A DNA stretch of 64,000 nucleotides from Pontixanthobacter luteolus (lineage in GTDB: Bacteria > Pseudomonadota > Alphaproteobacteria > Sphingomonadales > Sphingomonadaceae): assembly GCF_009828095.1 (NCBI RefSeq), contig NZ_WTYP01000002.1, positions 501,001-565,000 of the forward strand. Reading direction: 5' to 3'. Shown one piece after another: positions 1-9,819 of this stretch. Both the position numbers and the translations under genes were made by a program. Below the pieces are notes generated by a model. The model had not been told where the DNA came from and ran no database searches. It worked only from the letters and a program-made list of their open reading frames with translations. Within the stretch, counting starts at the first letter, position 1. Every line of letters begins with the position of its first letter.

Positions 1-60
1 TCCTTTCCCCGGCAGCATAGCCCCGTGATCATGTCCCGTCGATGACGGGTGGCGGCAATA

Positions 61-816
61 TCAGTTTTCGTTTTCCTTGTTCACGGTCTGGCACTTAACC
101 TTGCCCGATCCCATTGAACTGACTGTGCAGGTCGCATTGCCGGTTACGGTTACATCGCCCGATCCGACGATCTTTGCCTCGACATCACCGTCAGATGCGA
201 AGTCTGCATCGCCTGATCCGGCGATCGTTATCTCGGCGCGGCCGGCCTTCAACTCGGACATTGCGGCGCTGCCCGATCCGGCGATTGTGACTTCGAGACG
301 GTCCACCGTACCTGCGGCGGTATAGGTGCCAGAACCGGCCACTGTTACATCCAGTGTGTCGGCTGCGATGCCGGTTGTGCTTGCCTTCCCGCTACCCGCG
401 ATTGTCACGCCGGCATCCTTGGCCAAGGCATTGGCTTCGAGAGTGCCCGAACCGGCAAGGACGATTGCCTCGGGGGCTGGCATGGTCACCCGGATGGTCG
501 CGGTTCCGCCATCTTTCCAGCTGTCTTTTTCGCGTGCGATGCCCAGGGTTCCGTCTTCAAGTGAGAAGCGGAGTGCATCAGATGCATCGGCTGCGCCGTC
601 CACCGCGATGTCCAGCGTGTCGCCCTCGCTGATGATAACGGTATCCGGGCCAGCCAGAACGATTTCGGTCGGGGCATCGCCGGACATGTCGAGTTCCGCC
701 AACGGCACGCCGTCGACATCGTTGATCTGAATATTCATGCCATCGCACCCTGCAAGGCCGACCGACATCGCAACTGCCACTGCGGGCACCAGTCGCTTCA
801 CCAATTTCTGCAGCAT
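61..816 (-). CDS. Lipoprotein with GIN-type (DUF2807-like) beta-helix domain
   Basis: A 251-residue protein with a lipoprotein signal: a basic start, a hydrophobic stretch and the lipobox LAGC with Cys24 as the lipidated residue. The mature part is built of repeats carrying the tetrapeptide AGSG about every 19-21 residues, as in putative auto-transporter adhesin head GIN domains that fold as a right-handed beta-helix. It ends in a short Asn/Glu-rich tail with two late cysteines. A GAGGAG ribosome site lies just upstream of the ATG. Function is unknown; it is probably anchored in the periplasm or outer membrane. Domain assignment is by repeat pattern only. Confidence 0.75.
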   Translation of the reverse strand: MLQKLVKRLVPAVAVAMSVGLAGCDGMNIQINDVDGVPLAELDMSGDAPTEIVLAGPDTVIISEGDTLDIAVDGAADASDALRFSLEDGTLGIAREKDSWKDGGTATIRVTMPAPEAIVLAGSGTLEANALAKDAGVTIAGSGKASTTGIAADTLDVTVAGSGTYTAAGTVDRLEVTIAGSGSAAMSELKAGRAEITIAGSGDADFASDGDVEAKIVGSGDVTVTGNATCTVSSMGSGKVKCQTVNKENEN

Positions 817-842
817 ATTCCGCTCCTCTTATCTGTGTTGGT

Positions 843-871
843 GATATAATACAGCAGAGGGCATGTCGCAA
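843..871 (-). promoter_or_regulatory. Possible sigma70-type promoter of the GIN-domain lipoprotein
   Basis: On the minus strand TTGCGA is followed after 17 bases by TATATC, about 30 bases upstream of the start codon. Spacing is ideal; both boxes are imperfect. Confidence 0.4.
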
Positions 872-882
872 GCCCGGAACGC

Positions 883-910
883 AAAAGGGCCGCCCTTTCG
901 GACGGCCCTT
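883..910 (-). terminator. Rho-independent terminator of carD
   Basis: A strong G/C hairpin (AAGGGCCG pairing with CGGCCCTT, extended by CC/GG with one bulge) begins 27 bases past the carD stop. On the minus strand it is followed by TTTT. It also separates carD from the lipoprotein gene. Confidence 0.7.
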
Positions 911-936
911 GTCGATTGCGATTGACCGCTGGTCGA

Positions 937-1473
937 TCAGCTTTCGTCGTCGTCGTTATCGTAATATTGCGGCGCATGCTCGCGCAGGACATCGAGAATT
1001 TTTTCGAGCGCGGTCGGCTCGTCGGTCTTCTCCATGGCAGCGAGTTCCCGGGCCAGACGGCTCGAGGCTGCTTCGAAAATCTGCCGCTCGGAATAGCTCT
1101 GCTCGGGCTGATCTTCCGGACGGAACAGGTCGCGTGTCACTTCGGCGATCGACACGAGGTCGCCCGAATTGATCTTCGCTTCGTATTCCTGTGCACGGCG
1201 GCTCCACATGGTGCGCTTGACCTTGGGCTTGCCCTTGAGCGTTTCCATCGCCTCTTTCAGCGTCTTGTCGCTGGACAGTTTGCGCATGCCGATCGCTTCG
1301 ACCTTGTTGGTCGGAACGCGCAGCGTCATCCGCTCTTTCTCGAAGCGCAGAACATACAGTTCCAGCGCCATGCCGGCGATTTCTTCATTTTGAATTTCAG
1401 TAACACGGCCGACACCGTGCTTTGGGTAGACGACATAATCGCCGACATCGAAGGCGAGAGCCTTGGCTGCCAT
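937..1473 (-). CDS. carD: CarD family transcriptional regulator
   Basis: A 178-residue protein of the CarD/CdnL family, which binds the RNA polymerase beta subunit and stabilises open promoter complexes. The N-terminal Tudor-like RNAP-interaction domain opens with the typical GDYVVYPKHGVGRV segment (about residues 11-24), and the helical DNA-binding half contains KVKRTMWSRR. The C-terminus is acidic. The reading frame stays open 47 codons further upstream, but the start at MAAKALAF matches the family N-terminus and has AAGGA in front, so 1473 was chosen. It lies downstream of fdxA on the same strand but 268 bases away, with its own A/T-rich promoter-like sequence and a hairpin in the leader. 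Confidence 0.92.
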   Translation of the reverse strand: MAAKALAFDVGDYVVYPKHGVGRVTEIQNEEIAGMALELYVLRFEKERMTLRVPTNKVEAIGMRKLSSDKTLKEAMETLKGKPKVKRTMWSRRAQEYEAKINSGDLVSIAEVTRDLFRPEDQPEQSYSERQIFEAASSRLARELAAMEKTDEPTALEKILDVLREHAPQYYDNDDDES

Positions 1474-1526
1474 AAAAAGTCCTTTCCTGCGGCCTTCGTA
1501 ACTTCTGGCAGTCAAAATTCCCTGTA

Positions 1527-1546
1527 GCCGTATCGCATGATACGGC
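1527..1546 (-). promoter_or_regulatory. Perfect hairpin in the carD leader
   Basis: GCCGTATC and GATACGGC form an exact 8-bp inverted repeat around a GCAT loop, 54 bases upstream of the carD start. There is no T-run after it on the minus strand, so it looks more like an operator or leader structure than a terminator. Role unknown. Confidence 0.4.
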
Positions 1547-1631
1547 CCGTGCCGGGCTGCGCTGTCAAAAGTGGTCGAAAGCCTTTCCAGATTCACACCT
1601 TCCGCCGGGACCAAACCGGGGTGGTTGCATT

Positions 1632-1662
1632 ATTATATAACACAATCGCAACAAAATTGCGA
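1632..1662 (-). promoter_or_regulatory. A/T-rich promoter-like element with TCGCAA/TTGCGA inverted repeat
   Basis: On the minus strand a perfect TATAAT hexamer (complement of 1632-1637) lies about 160 bases upstream of carD. Just before it is the inverted repeat TCGCAA-N5-TTGCGA (1646-1662). No good -35 hexamer stands at 17 bases, so an activator-dependent promoter or a bound inverted repeat is possible. Confidence 0.4.
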
Positions 1663-1741
1663 GTCGGTATTGATTGGCAACGCAAACGGCCCCGACCCGG
1701 CTGGGATCGAGGCGCAACTTTGCGGGTTCAGGTGGTCTGTT

Positions 1742-2080
1742 CTAGTCGCCTTCGCCTGGCTCGGGGGAGAAGAATTTCTCCAGCTTGCCTTCCATGCCCT
1801 TGTAGTCGTCGGCGTCGGCCGGCGGTTCTTTCTGGCTGGTGATGTTTGGCCATTCAGCGGAATATTTTGTGTTAAGCTCGAGCGTTTTTTCCAGGCCGTC
1901 TTCGGTATCGGGCAAGATCGCTTCGGCCGGGCATTCAGGTTCGCACACACCGCAATCGATGCATTCGCTGGGGTTGATGACCAGCATGTTTTCACCTTCG
2001 TAGAAGCAGTCCACCGGACACACTTCGACACAATCGGTGTATTTGCATTTGATGCACGCTTCGGTGACGACATAGGTCAT
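1742..2080 (-). CDS. fdxA: FdxA-type 7Fe ferredoxin
   Basis: A 112-residue soluble electron carrier with one [3Fe-4S] and one [4Fe-4S] cluster. Cys9, Cys17 and Cys50 match the 3Fe cluster ligands, and Cys21, Cys40, Cys43 and Cys46 the 4Fe cluster ligands of the Azotobacter ferredoxin I type. The acidic C-terminal extension is usual for the family. It is conserved next to carD and the S4/helicase genes in sphingomonads. The physiological partner cannot be told from sequence. Confidence 0.93.
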   Translation of the reverse strand: MTYVVTEACIKCKYTDCVEVCPVDCFYEGENMLVINPSECIDCGVCEPECPAEAILPDTEDGLEKTLELNTKYSAEWPNITSQKEPPADADDYKGMEGKLEKFFSPEPGEGD

Positions 2081-2129
2081 ATCTGCGCGGTCCTTCTATC
2101 CTGTAACGCTTTGGCCCTGCTATGGCACG

Positions 2130-2387
2130 CTAGCCGCGTGGGTCAAGCAGGTGATAGCAAGCTTGCGCCTCTGCGGGTGGCCCTCGCCGTGTGGGCAGGC
2201 AGGTAATTTCGGCGATCTCGATGCGGTCTCCGATCGGCAAAGTCAGGACATCGCCAACCGAAACAGCATGGCTGGCCCGGGTCACGCGGCGGCTGTTACA
2301 CCGGATGTGCCCCTGATCGACCAAGGCGTGTGCCTGACTGCGCGTTTTCACGAAACGCAAACAGCAAAGCAGCCGATCGATCCGCAT
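2130..2387 (-). CDS. S4-domain RNA-binding protein (Hsp15-like)
   Basis: An 85-residue protein that is essentially one S4 RNA-binding domain: MRIDRLLCCLRFVKTRS followed by the (A/V)DQGHIRCNSRRV loop. Family members such as Hsp15 bind ribosomal RNA, for example on stalled 50S subunits. Its start lies only 9 bases beyond the stop of the upstream helicase gene, so the two are probably co-transcribed and both may act on RNA. The C-terminal tail is short. Confidence 0.82.
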   Translation of the reverse strand: MRIDRLLCCLRFVKTRSQAHALVDQGHIRCNSRRVTRASHAVSVGDVLTLPIGDRIEIAEITCLPTRRGPPAEAQACYHLLDPRG

Positions 2388-2396
2388 TCGCGCCCG

Positions 2397-4967
2397 CTAC
2401 CGAACCAGCTTGGCCAGTTCTGCAAAGGCGTTGCCTTCGCGCGGAGCCTGCGGCTGCTGTCGCTGTTCCTTCTTGCGCGACGGGCGCCATTCCCAGCCAT
2501 CGGGGCGGGGCGGGCCAAACTGCCCTTCGCCGAGCTGCTTTGCCGGATGGATGCGAAAACCTGCTGCGCCCAGCAGCCGTTTGAAGCTGTCGGCGGTTAG
2601 GCCAGTCGAGATTGCGAGCGAGGGATCAATCGCAAATCGTTTCTTGCCGGATTTGGCGCGTACTTCATGCGCGGCCTTGAGAATTTTCTCGGCGACATCG
2701 ATCCGGACGAATTGTTTGCCCGCCGGGCGGTATCCGGAAGGCAGCTTCCCTTCGCCCGCAATGACGGGAATCATGGCCGGCTGAAGCGGCCTTCGATCAA
2801 GCCCGCCCGCCTTGAGCAATTGCCGCGGCGCGGGTTTAAGCAGTGCAGGCGCAAAAATGTCGAGCGCGCCGAACGTGACACCAAGACGGCGCAGGAACGG
2901 TCTCATTTCCTTCGGCAAATGTTGAAGCCCGGCTTTTTCACGTGAAACATACCCGTGCCCAGCAATCAGGGTCAGCAACAAAGCGCGGGCCTCGGAACCT
3001 GCGCCGGCGTCGCGCGTCGCCTGTTCCATTTTCGCCAGCGGGGCGATTGGCTCAAGCTTCGCCGTCAGCCACCGCTCCAGCGCCTCAATCAGCGCGCCCT
3101 TGTCAGGATCGTTCAGGATCGCGAGTTCGCGTGCTGGCGTGAGTACCGGACGTGCGGCACCTCCGCCGAATTCGATCGAGGCGAGGGTCTGGCCCAGCCA
3201 CCGGATCGCTCCTTTTTCCAGAACGAGTTCGTCCATGGTGCCCGCAGCCAGGGTGCGTGCCCGCTCTCCAAGGATGCGCGGCAAGGCCTTTTCGCCAGCT
3301 GCCAACAGCATCTTGCGGTCAGTGTGGTCAGCAGAAGGGTCCACGGTGAAGCGAAAACCGGTGACGGTGCCGATGGATTCGTCCTCCACCAGCAGATTTC
3401 CGTCTTCGGCCAGCGTTACCGGCAAGATCGAGGCATCCTGGCCCAGGCTTTTCATCAACAATGCAGTCCTTCTGTTTACAAATCTCTCGGTCAGGCGGCC
3501 ATGTAGCGCATCGGACAGCTTGGCTTCCACCGCCCGTGCGCGAGCAGCCATTTCATCGCGTGCCAATACCCAATCCGGCCTCTGGCAGATATAGGCCCAG
3601 CTTCGGATCGCTGCGATCCTGCCTTGCAGGGTGTGAATGTCGCCCTGCATATTGTCCAGTTCCGCAATCCGCGCGGCTGCGTAATCAGCGCCGAGATATC
3701 CGTCACGCAAATCCTGCCACAGGCGCGCCACGAAACGGGAATGCGTCTCCGCACCTTGCTGGCGGAAGTCAGGCAGCGAACAAACTTCCCAAAATCTGCG
3801 GATTTGCGCTGGCCCCTTGACGTCCCTGCCGATGGCATCGTCCGCCAGACGCTTCAGAACCGCGAGATCGATGGTTTCCGGCATCGCCCTCAGTTCTGGT
3901 TCGTGGGGGTTGCGCTCCAGATCTGCGATCAGCGTTCCCAACGTGTCGAACCGGGGCTGAGAATCGCGCCACAGCAAATGGGTTAACGGAGCAAAGCGGT
4001 GCTCCTCGATCGCGTAGATCTCCTCCTCGCTGAACTCTGCCGGTTCGATGCCTTTATCTCGAGTGCCGCCGGTACCCGAAAGCGTGCCAAATGTGCCGTC
4101 GCGCTGGTGCCGGCCTGCGCGCCCGGCGATCTGGGCCATTTCAGCGGGGAACAGTCGCCGCTGCCGCACTCCGTCGAATTTGCGCAGCGAAGCGAAAGCA
4201 ACGTGATTGATGTCGAGGTTAAGGCCCATTCCGATCGCATCGGTGGCGACGATGTAATCGACCTCTCCGGACTGGAACAGTTCGACCTGGCGGTTGCGGG
4301 TCTCCGGGCTGAGCGCTCCCATGACGACTGCCGAACCCCCACGAAACCGGCGAAGCATTTCAGCGACGGCGTAAACCTGCTCGGCAGAAAAGGCGACAAT
4401 GGCGCTTCTGGGGGGCAGGCGGGACAATTTGCGCGGGCCGATATGCGTCAGGGTGGAAAAGCGCGGCCGCTCGACGATTTCCGCACCGGGCAGCAAGGTC
4501 CGCACCAGCGGCTCCAGCGTTGCAGCGCCCAGCAGCATGGTTTCCTCGCGACCACGGGTGTGGAGCAAATGGTCGGTAAAGATATGTCCGCGCTCCCGGT
4601 TCGCAGCCAATTGCGCCTCGTCCAGCGCGACAAAAGCCAATTCGCCATTGGGCCCGCCCTGTGTCTTGGGCATGGCCTCCGCCGTGCACAGGAAATACCG
4701 GGCATTTGGCGGTTCGATCCGCTCCTCTCCGGTGATTAGCGCAACCTGTTTTTCGCCTTTGATGGCGACGACCCGGTCATAAACTTCCCGCGCGAGCAGA
4801 CGCAGAGGGAAGCCCATAGCGCCGCTTGAGTGCGCGCACATGCGCTCAATCGCCAGATGCGTTTTGCCCGTGTTGGTCGGGCCGAGCACGGCCTTGATAT
4901 TGGAATGGCGAGGGTTTCGGGAATTCACCGTCCGAATGTGGCACCCAAGCGCCTCTGCGACAACCAC
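2397..4967 (-). CDS. SUV3-like DExH-box RNA helicase
   Basis: An 856-residue superfamily 2 helicase. Motif I is GPTNTGKT (residues 29-36), the Walker B variant is DEAQ (116-119), and the motif VI region QIAGRAGR follows at about 280. The order and the spacing to the short C-terminal domain resemble mitochondrial SUV3 and its alphaproteobacterial homologues, which unwind RNA with 3'-5' polarity. The last 50 residues are basic and Gln/Arg-rich, as expected for RNA contact. The listed start is GTG; a second GTG at 4928 would give an N-terminus closer to most homologues. It shares an upstream region with the divergent M23 gene. Confidence 0.87.
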   Translation of the reverse strand: MVVAEALGCHIRTVNSRNPRHSNIKAVLGPTNTGKTHLAIERMCAHSSGAMGFPLRLLAREVYDRVVAIKGEKQVALITGEERIEPPNARYFLCTAEAMPKTQGGPNGELAFVALDEAQLAANRERGHIFTDHLLHTRGREETMLLGAATLEPLVRTLLPGAEIVERPRFSTLTHIGPRKLSRLPPRSAIVAFSAEQVYAVAEMLRRFRGGSAVVMGALSPETRNRQVELFQSGEVDYIVATDAIGMGLNLDINHVAFASLRKFDGVRQRRLFPAEMAQIAGRAGRHQRDGTFGTLSGTGGTRDKGIEPAEFSEEEIYAIEEHRFAPLTHLLWRDSQPRFDTLGTLIADLERNPHEPELRAMPETIDLAVLKRLADDAIGRDVKGPAQIRRFWEVCSLPDFRQQGAETHSRFVARLWQDLRDGYLGADYAAARIAELDNMQGDIHTLQGRIAAIRSWAYICQRPDWVLARDEMAARARAVEAKLSDALHGRLTERFVNRRTALLMKSLGQDASILPVTLAEDGNLLVEDESIGTVTGFRFTVDPSADHTDRKMLLAAGEKALPRILGERARTLAAGTMDELVLEKGAIRWLGQTLASIEFGGGAARPVLTPARELAILNDPDKGALIEALERWLTAKLEPIAPLAKMEQATRDAGAGSEARALLLTLIAGHGYVSREKAGLQHLPKEMRPFLRRLGVTFGALDIFAPALLKPAPRQLLKAGGLDRRPLQPAMIPVIAGEGKLPSGYRPAGKQFVRIDVAEKILKAAHEVRAKSGKKRFAIDPSLAISTGLTADSFKRLLGAAGFRIHPAKQLGEGQFGPPRPDGWEWRPSRKKEQRQQPQAPREGNAFAELAKLVR

Positions 4968-5019
4968 CGACCTGCCCGGATCAACAGCCTGCCGCGAAGA
5001 TACGCCCGATTACCGCATC

Positions 5020-5035
5020 TTAAATCGGTATTAAC
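5020..5035 (+). promoter_or_regulatory. CtrA-type binding box (TTAA-N7-TTAAC)
   Basis: TTAA at 5020-5023, seven bases, then TTAAC at 5031-5035 exactly matches the full CtrA consensus known from Caulobacter. It lies between the divergent helicase and M23 peptidase genes, about 84 bases before the chosen M23 start. CtrA is conserved in Sphingomonadales; binding here is inferred. Confidence 0.6.
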
Positions 5036-5106
5036 TTTAAATTGGCAGGAAAATCGGCAATCAGGCGTGCACGGGTCGGGGTATTCGAATTTTCGTGCGC
5101 CCGCAG

Positions 5107-5112
5107 CAGGAG
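5107..5112 (+). promoter_or_regulatory. Ribosome-binding site that decides the M23 start
   Basis: CAGGAG stands 6 bases before TTG 5119. The upstream in-frame GTG at 5095 has no comparable site in front of it, so TTG 5119 is preferred. Confidence 0.6.
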
Positions 5113-5118
5113 AGCGCG

Positions 5119-6756
5119 TTGTTCAATCCGCGCAAAAATGGACAGGCCGATGCGGCCGGCAGCGATGATGCCGCTGCAAGTTTCGACGATGGGCAGTGGC
5201 GCACCGTCGCGCTTACCCATGCGCAGATTGTCGATGACGAGCGGCCGCAAATAATCCAGCGTGCGGGTAGCCTTGCGGAACGGTTCGACGAATGGCGTTT
5301 CTCCGCTTCGGAAAAGCTCGAAAAACTCGATCTTGCGCCTGACCTTGCGGAATCGATTGGCAGTGGCCGCTGGTTCCGCGGACTTGGGACAATGATCGCC
5401 TTGTCTGCAGTGGCTCTGGCGATGTGGCCCGACGTCTCTCCGCTCGAAGCGGCACCGGCAATGGAAATCGATGAGACCGTGCGCGACGAATTCCGCAGCC
5501 AGATGATAATGCCCTTGGCGCTTGGCGCGGATTCAGGCCGCCATATGGGTGCGACCCCCGCCGTGGTGGAACTGGCGAGTGCACCCGAACGGCCAAGTCT
5601 GGACTTCGTGGCGACGCTGGCGCGGGGCGATAGTTTCGGCCGCATGCTGCAGCGCGCGGGCGTCGGTTCGTCCGATGCGCAGCGCGTCAGCGAATTGATC
5701 GCTCGTTCCATCCCGCTCAGTGATATCGAATCCGGCACTCAGGTAGACATAACGTTGGGCCGCAGACCCGCACCGGGCGAGGCGAGGCCGCTTGACGCCA
5801 TCAATTTCCGCGCGCGTTTCGACCTTGCGCTGCAGATCGACCGGGTGGACGGAAACCTTTCCCTGAAACGCATCCCCATCCAGGTCGACGATACCCCGCT
5901 GCGTATTCGCGGCAAAGTGGGTGCCAGCCTGTACCGCTCGGCGCGTGCTGCGGGTGCGCCTGCAAGCGCGGTTCAGCAATATCTTTCCGCACTGGGTGAC
6001 CAGATCGACCTTGATCGTTCAGTCCGCTCGACCGACACATTCGACATCATCATTGCTCACCGCCGAGCGGCGACTGGCGAACGTCAGGCAGGCAAGCTGC
6101 TGTATGCCGGTGTCGACCGCGGGGGTCAGGCCAAGACACAATTGATGCGCTGGGGCGATGACGGACGTTTTTACGAGGCATCGGGCGTTGGCGAGCAGCG
6201 CAACGGGCTGATTGCCCCTGTGCCCGGCCCGATCAGTTCGCGTTTCGGCATGCGTCGCCATCCGATCCTTGGTTATCGCCGCATGCATTCCGGACTCGAT
6301 TTTCGTGCTGGCAGCGGAACCCCGATCGTGGCCGTTACCGATGCCCGCGTTTCCGGCGCAGGCCGGATGGGCGGGTGCGGCAATGCCGTACGTCTCGACC
6401 ACGGCGGCGGACTGTCGACGCGTTATTGCCATATGAGCCGCGTGGCTGTTCGCGCTGGTCAATCGGTGCGCCGCGGGCAAGTTATCGGGTATGTCGGCTC
6501 AACCGGTCTCTCGACTGGTCCGCACCTCCATTACGAAATGTACCGCAATGGCCGCGCAGTGAACCCCGCATCGGTCAAATTCGTGACGCGGGCACAGCTG
6601 TCGGGTGCCGATCTGCGCAAGTTCCGCGAAGCGCTGGCTGCGCTCAAGACGGTGGAAGCGGGTGCCGCGCTGACCGATCTGAAGGCAGACACGCCGGTAG
6701 AGGAAGAGCCGGTCCGCGAGATCGACAAACTGACGCAGCCGAAGAAAATCAGCTGA
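5119..6756 (+). CDS. Membrane-anchored M23 (LytM) peptidoglycan endopeptidase
   Basis: A protein of 545 residues with a cytoplasmic N-terminus of about 90 residues, one membrane segment (about 90-105), a periplasmic linker and a C-terminal M23 domain (about 370-485). The zinc-site elements are intact: RRHPILGYRRMHSGLDF and the GPHLHYEMY motif. It should therefore be an active endopeptidase on peptide cross-links. An 60-residue charged tail follows. The CtrA-type box upstream suggests cell-cycle-timed expression, fitting a role in division or growth-zone remodelling. The TTG start was chosen for its ribosome site; GTG 5095 is the alternative. Confidence 0.85.
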   Translation: MFNPRKNGQADAAGSDDAAASFDDGQWRTVALTHAQIVDDERPQIIQRAGSLAERFDEWRFSASEKLEKLDLAPDLAESIGSGRWFRGLGTMIALSAVALAMWPDVSPLEAAPAMEIDETVRDEFRSQMIMPLALGADSGRHMGATPAVVELASAPERPSLDFVATLARGDSFGRMLQRAGVGSSDAQRVSELIARSIPLSDIESGTQVDITLGRRPAPGEARPLDAINFRARFDLALQIDRVDGNLSLKRIPIQVDDTPLRIRGKVGASLYRSARAAGAPASAVQQYLSALGDQIDLDRSVRSTDTFDIIIAHRRAATGERQAGKLLYAGVDRGGQAKTQLMRWGDDGRFYEASGVGEQRNGLIAPVPGPISSRFGMRRHPILGYRRMHSGLDFRAGSGTPIVAVTDARVSGAGRMGGCGNAVRLDHGGGLSTRYCHMSRVAVRAGQSVRRGQVIGYVGSTGLSTGPHLHYEMYRNGRAVNPASVKFVTRAQLSGADLRKFREALAALKTVEAGAALTDLKADTPVEEEPVREIDKLTQPKKIS

Positions 6757-6820
6757 AGCCGGAACGCTACCGGCGGCGAGTAATCGGCGACCGAACCCGG
6801 CGATGACACCGGAAGATTGA

Positions 6821-8391
<1,571 letters not shown>

Positions 8392-8399
<8 letters not shown>

Positions 8400-8952
8400 C
8401 ATTATCGCGGAAACCGAGCGCTTGATTCTCAGAACGATCGACGAAGGTGATGCAGAAACGCAGGACCGCCTGCTCAACACGCCTACCGTTATGGCGCGGC
8501 TCGGCGGGGTCAAGGAATTGCATGAAATCGAGGCCAAGCATGCCAAGAGCATGGCGCTGTATGCGCGCGAGCGATTCAGCTTCCTTTTCATGATCGAGAA
8601 GGAGACCGGCGAAATGGTCGGTCATTGCGGGATCAAGCGCGTCGACAACCCGCTGGCAAATAATGTCGGCGACCATGAAATTGGTTGGCTTGTCCGCGAA
8701 GATCGCTGGCGGCGCGGCTATGCGGAAGAGGCAATGCGCGCCGTACTGAATTGGGCATTCGGACCTGTAGATGCGCCCTATGTCGTGGCGCTAACCAGCA
8801 AACCGAATGTGGGAAGCTGGAAACTGATGGAAAAGCTCGGCATGGTCCGGCGTGAGAATCTCGATTTCGAGGATCCGTCTTATCCGCCCGAAGACCAGTT
8901 GGTAATCCAGTATAGTCTGACCAGACAGCAATGGCAGGAATGTAAATTATGA
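8392..8952 (+). CDS. RimJ/RimL-type GNAT N-acetyltransferase, copy 2
   Basis: A 186-residue GNAT paralogous to the preceding gene: ETERLILR near the start, EIGWLVREDRWRRGYAEEA in the cofactor-binding region, LMEKLGMVRRENLDF near the end. The GTG at 8392 was chosen because it places the family motif at the right distance and has AAGGA upstream; the frame is open another 31 codons. It overlaps the gene before it, and the next gene by ATGA. Substrate unknown. Confidence 0.83.
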
Positions 8953-9539
8953 GCACCACCCGCCCCGGCGTGACGATTATTCCCATCCACGGGAAAACCC
9001 CGAAGATTCACGACAGCGCGTTCGTTGCGCCTGGCTGTGTCATTGTGGGTGATGTCGAGATCGGTGCTGACAGTTCTGTCTGGTACAATTGCGTGCTGCG
9101 CGCCGATGTCAGCCGTATCGTGATTGGCGAAAGGTCGAACATACAGGATGGCAGTGTGGTCCATTGCGATCCGCCGCGCCCCGGCGACCCGGATGGATCC
9201 CCGACAGTGATTGGTGACGATGTTCTGGTCGGCCACATGGCCATGGTCCACGGCTGCACGATCGAGGATCGCGGCTTTGTCGGCCTGGGTGCGATTGCCA
9301 TGAACAAGGCGCGGATCGGCTCCGACGCGATGTTGGCCGCCGGGGCAATGCTGACCGAAGGCAAAGTGATGGAGCCGCGGCAGCTGTGGGCCGGTCGTCC
9401 GGCAAAGTTTCTGAAGGAACTGAACGACGCGGCCATTGCTGGGATGCGCATCGGCGTCGCGCATTATGCGCAGAACGCGCGCGATCACAGCTCTGCCATT
9501 GGCGCGATGGGGGCCGGCGCGGTCGATGGCCAGGCCTAA
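8949..9539 (+). CDS. Gamma-class carbonic anhydrase-like hexapeptide protein
   Basis: A 196-residue left-handed beta-helix protein with isoleucine-patch hexapeptide repeats from about residue 25 to 155. The metal-binding histidine region VGHMAMVHGC and the earlier VVHC match gamma carbonic anhydrase/YrdA/PaaY proteins. Members form trimers with metal at subunit interfaces; many have weak or no measured carbonic anhydrase activity, so the reaction is uncertain. Start overlaps the upstream stop (ATGA), and the end overlaps the DUF167 gene by 14 bases. Confidence 0.87.
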   Translation: MSTTRPGVTIIPIHGKTPKIHDSAFVAPGCVIVGDVEIGADSSVWYNCVLRADVSRIVIGERSNIQDGSVVHCDPPRPGDPDGSPTVIGDDVLVGHMAMVHGCTIEDRGFVGLGAIAMNKARIGSDAMLAAGAMLTEGKVMEPRQLWAGRPAKFLKELNDAAIAGMRIGVAHYAQNARDHSSAIGAMGAGAVDGQA

Positions 9540-9810
9540 GGCCAATTTACCTGACAGCGCCGCAATTAAAGCCCTGGTAGACGCGCAGGGCAGGCTGCCG
9601 GTGCGTGTCACGCCCGGCGCCCGGACCGAGCAGATCGAAGTCGGCGAAGGCGTGCTGGCCGTTAAACTGCGGGCCAAACCTCAGGATGGGGCTGCAAACA
9701 CAGCTCTGATCAGGATCGTCGCCAAAGCGATCGGCTGCGCGCCGTCCGAAGTGGACTTGTTGCGCGGCGCAACTGGCAGAGACAAGCTGCTCCGGATTCC
9801 GAACGAGTAA
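9526..9810 (+). CDS. DUF167 (YggU-like) family protein
   Basis: A 94-residue protein of the DUF167 family, recognised by the core LPVRVTPGART, LAVKLRAKPQDGAAN and the C-terminal GATGRDKLLRI. Function is not established. The ATG at 9526 was taken because it starts just before the domain; the frame runs 30 codons further into the carbonic anhydrase gene, where it is a shadow. It is the last gene of the hemB operon and faces the next gene tail to tail with 9 bases between. Confidence 0.87.
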   Translation: MARPKANLPDSAAIKALVDAQGRLPVRVTPGARTEQIEVGEGVLAVKLRAKPQDGAANTALIRIVAKAIGCAPSEVDLLRGATGRDKLLRIPNE

Positions 9811-9819
9811 AGCCGGCGA

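Noticed and set aside
1-60. Small hairpin CCCGTC-GAT-GACGGG as terminator of the first lipoprotein gene
   Set aside because: Only 6 bp with a 3-base loop and no T-run on the minus strand; too weak to list.
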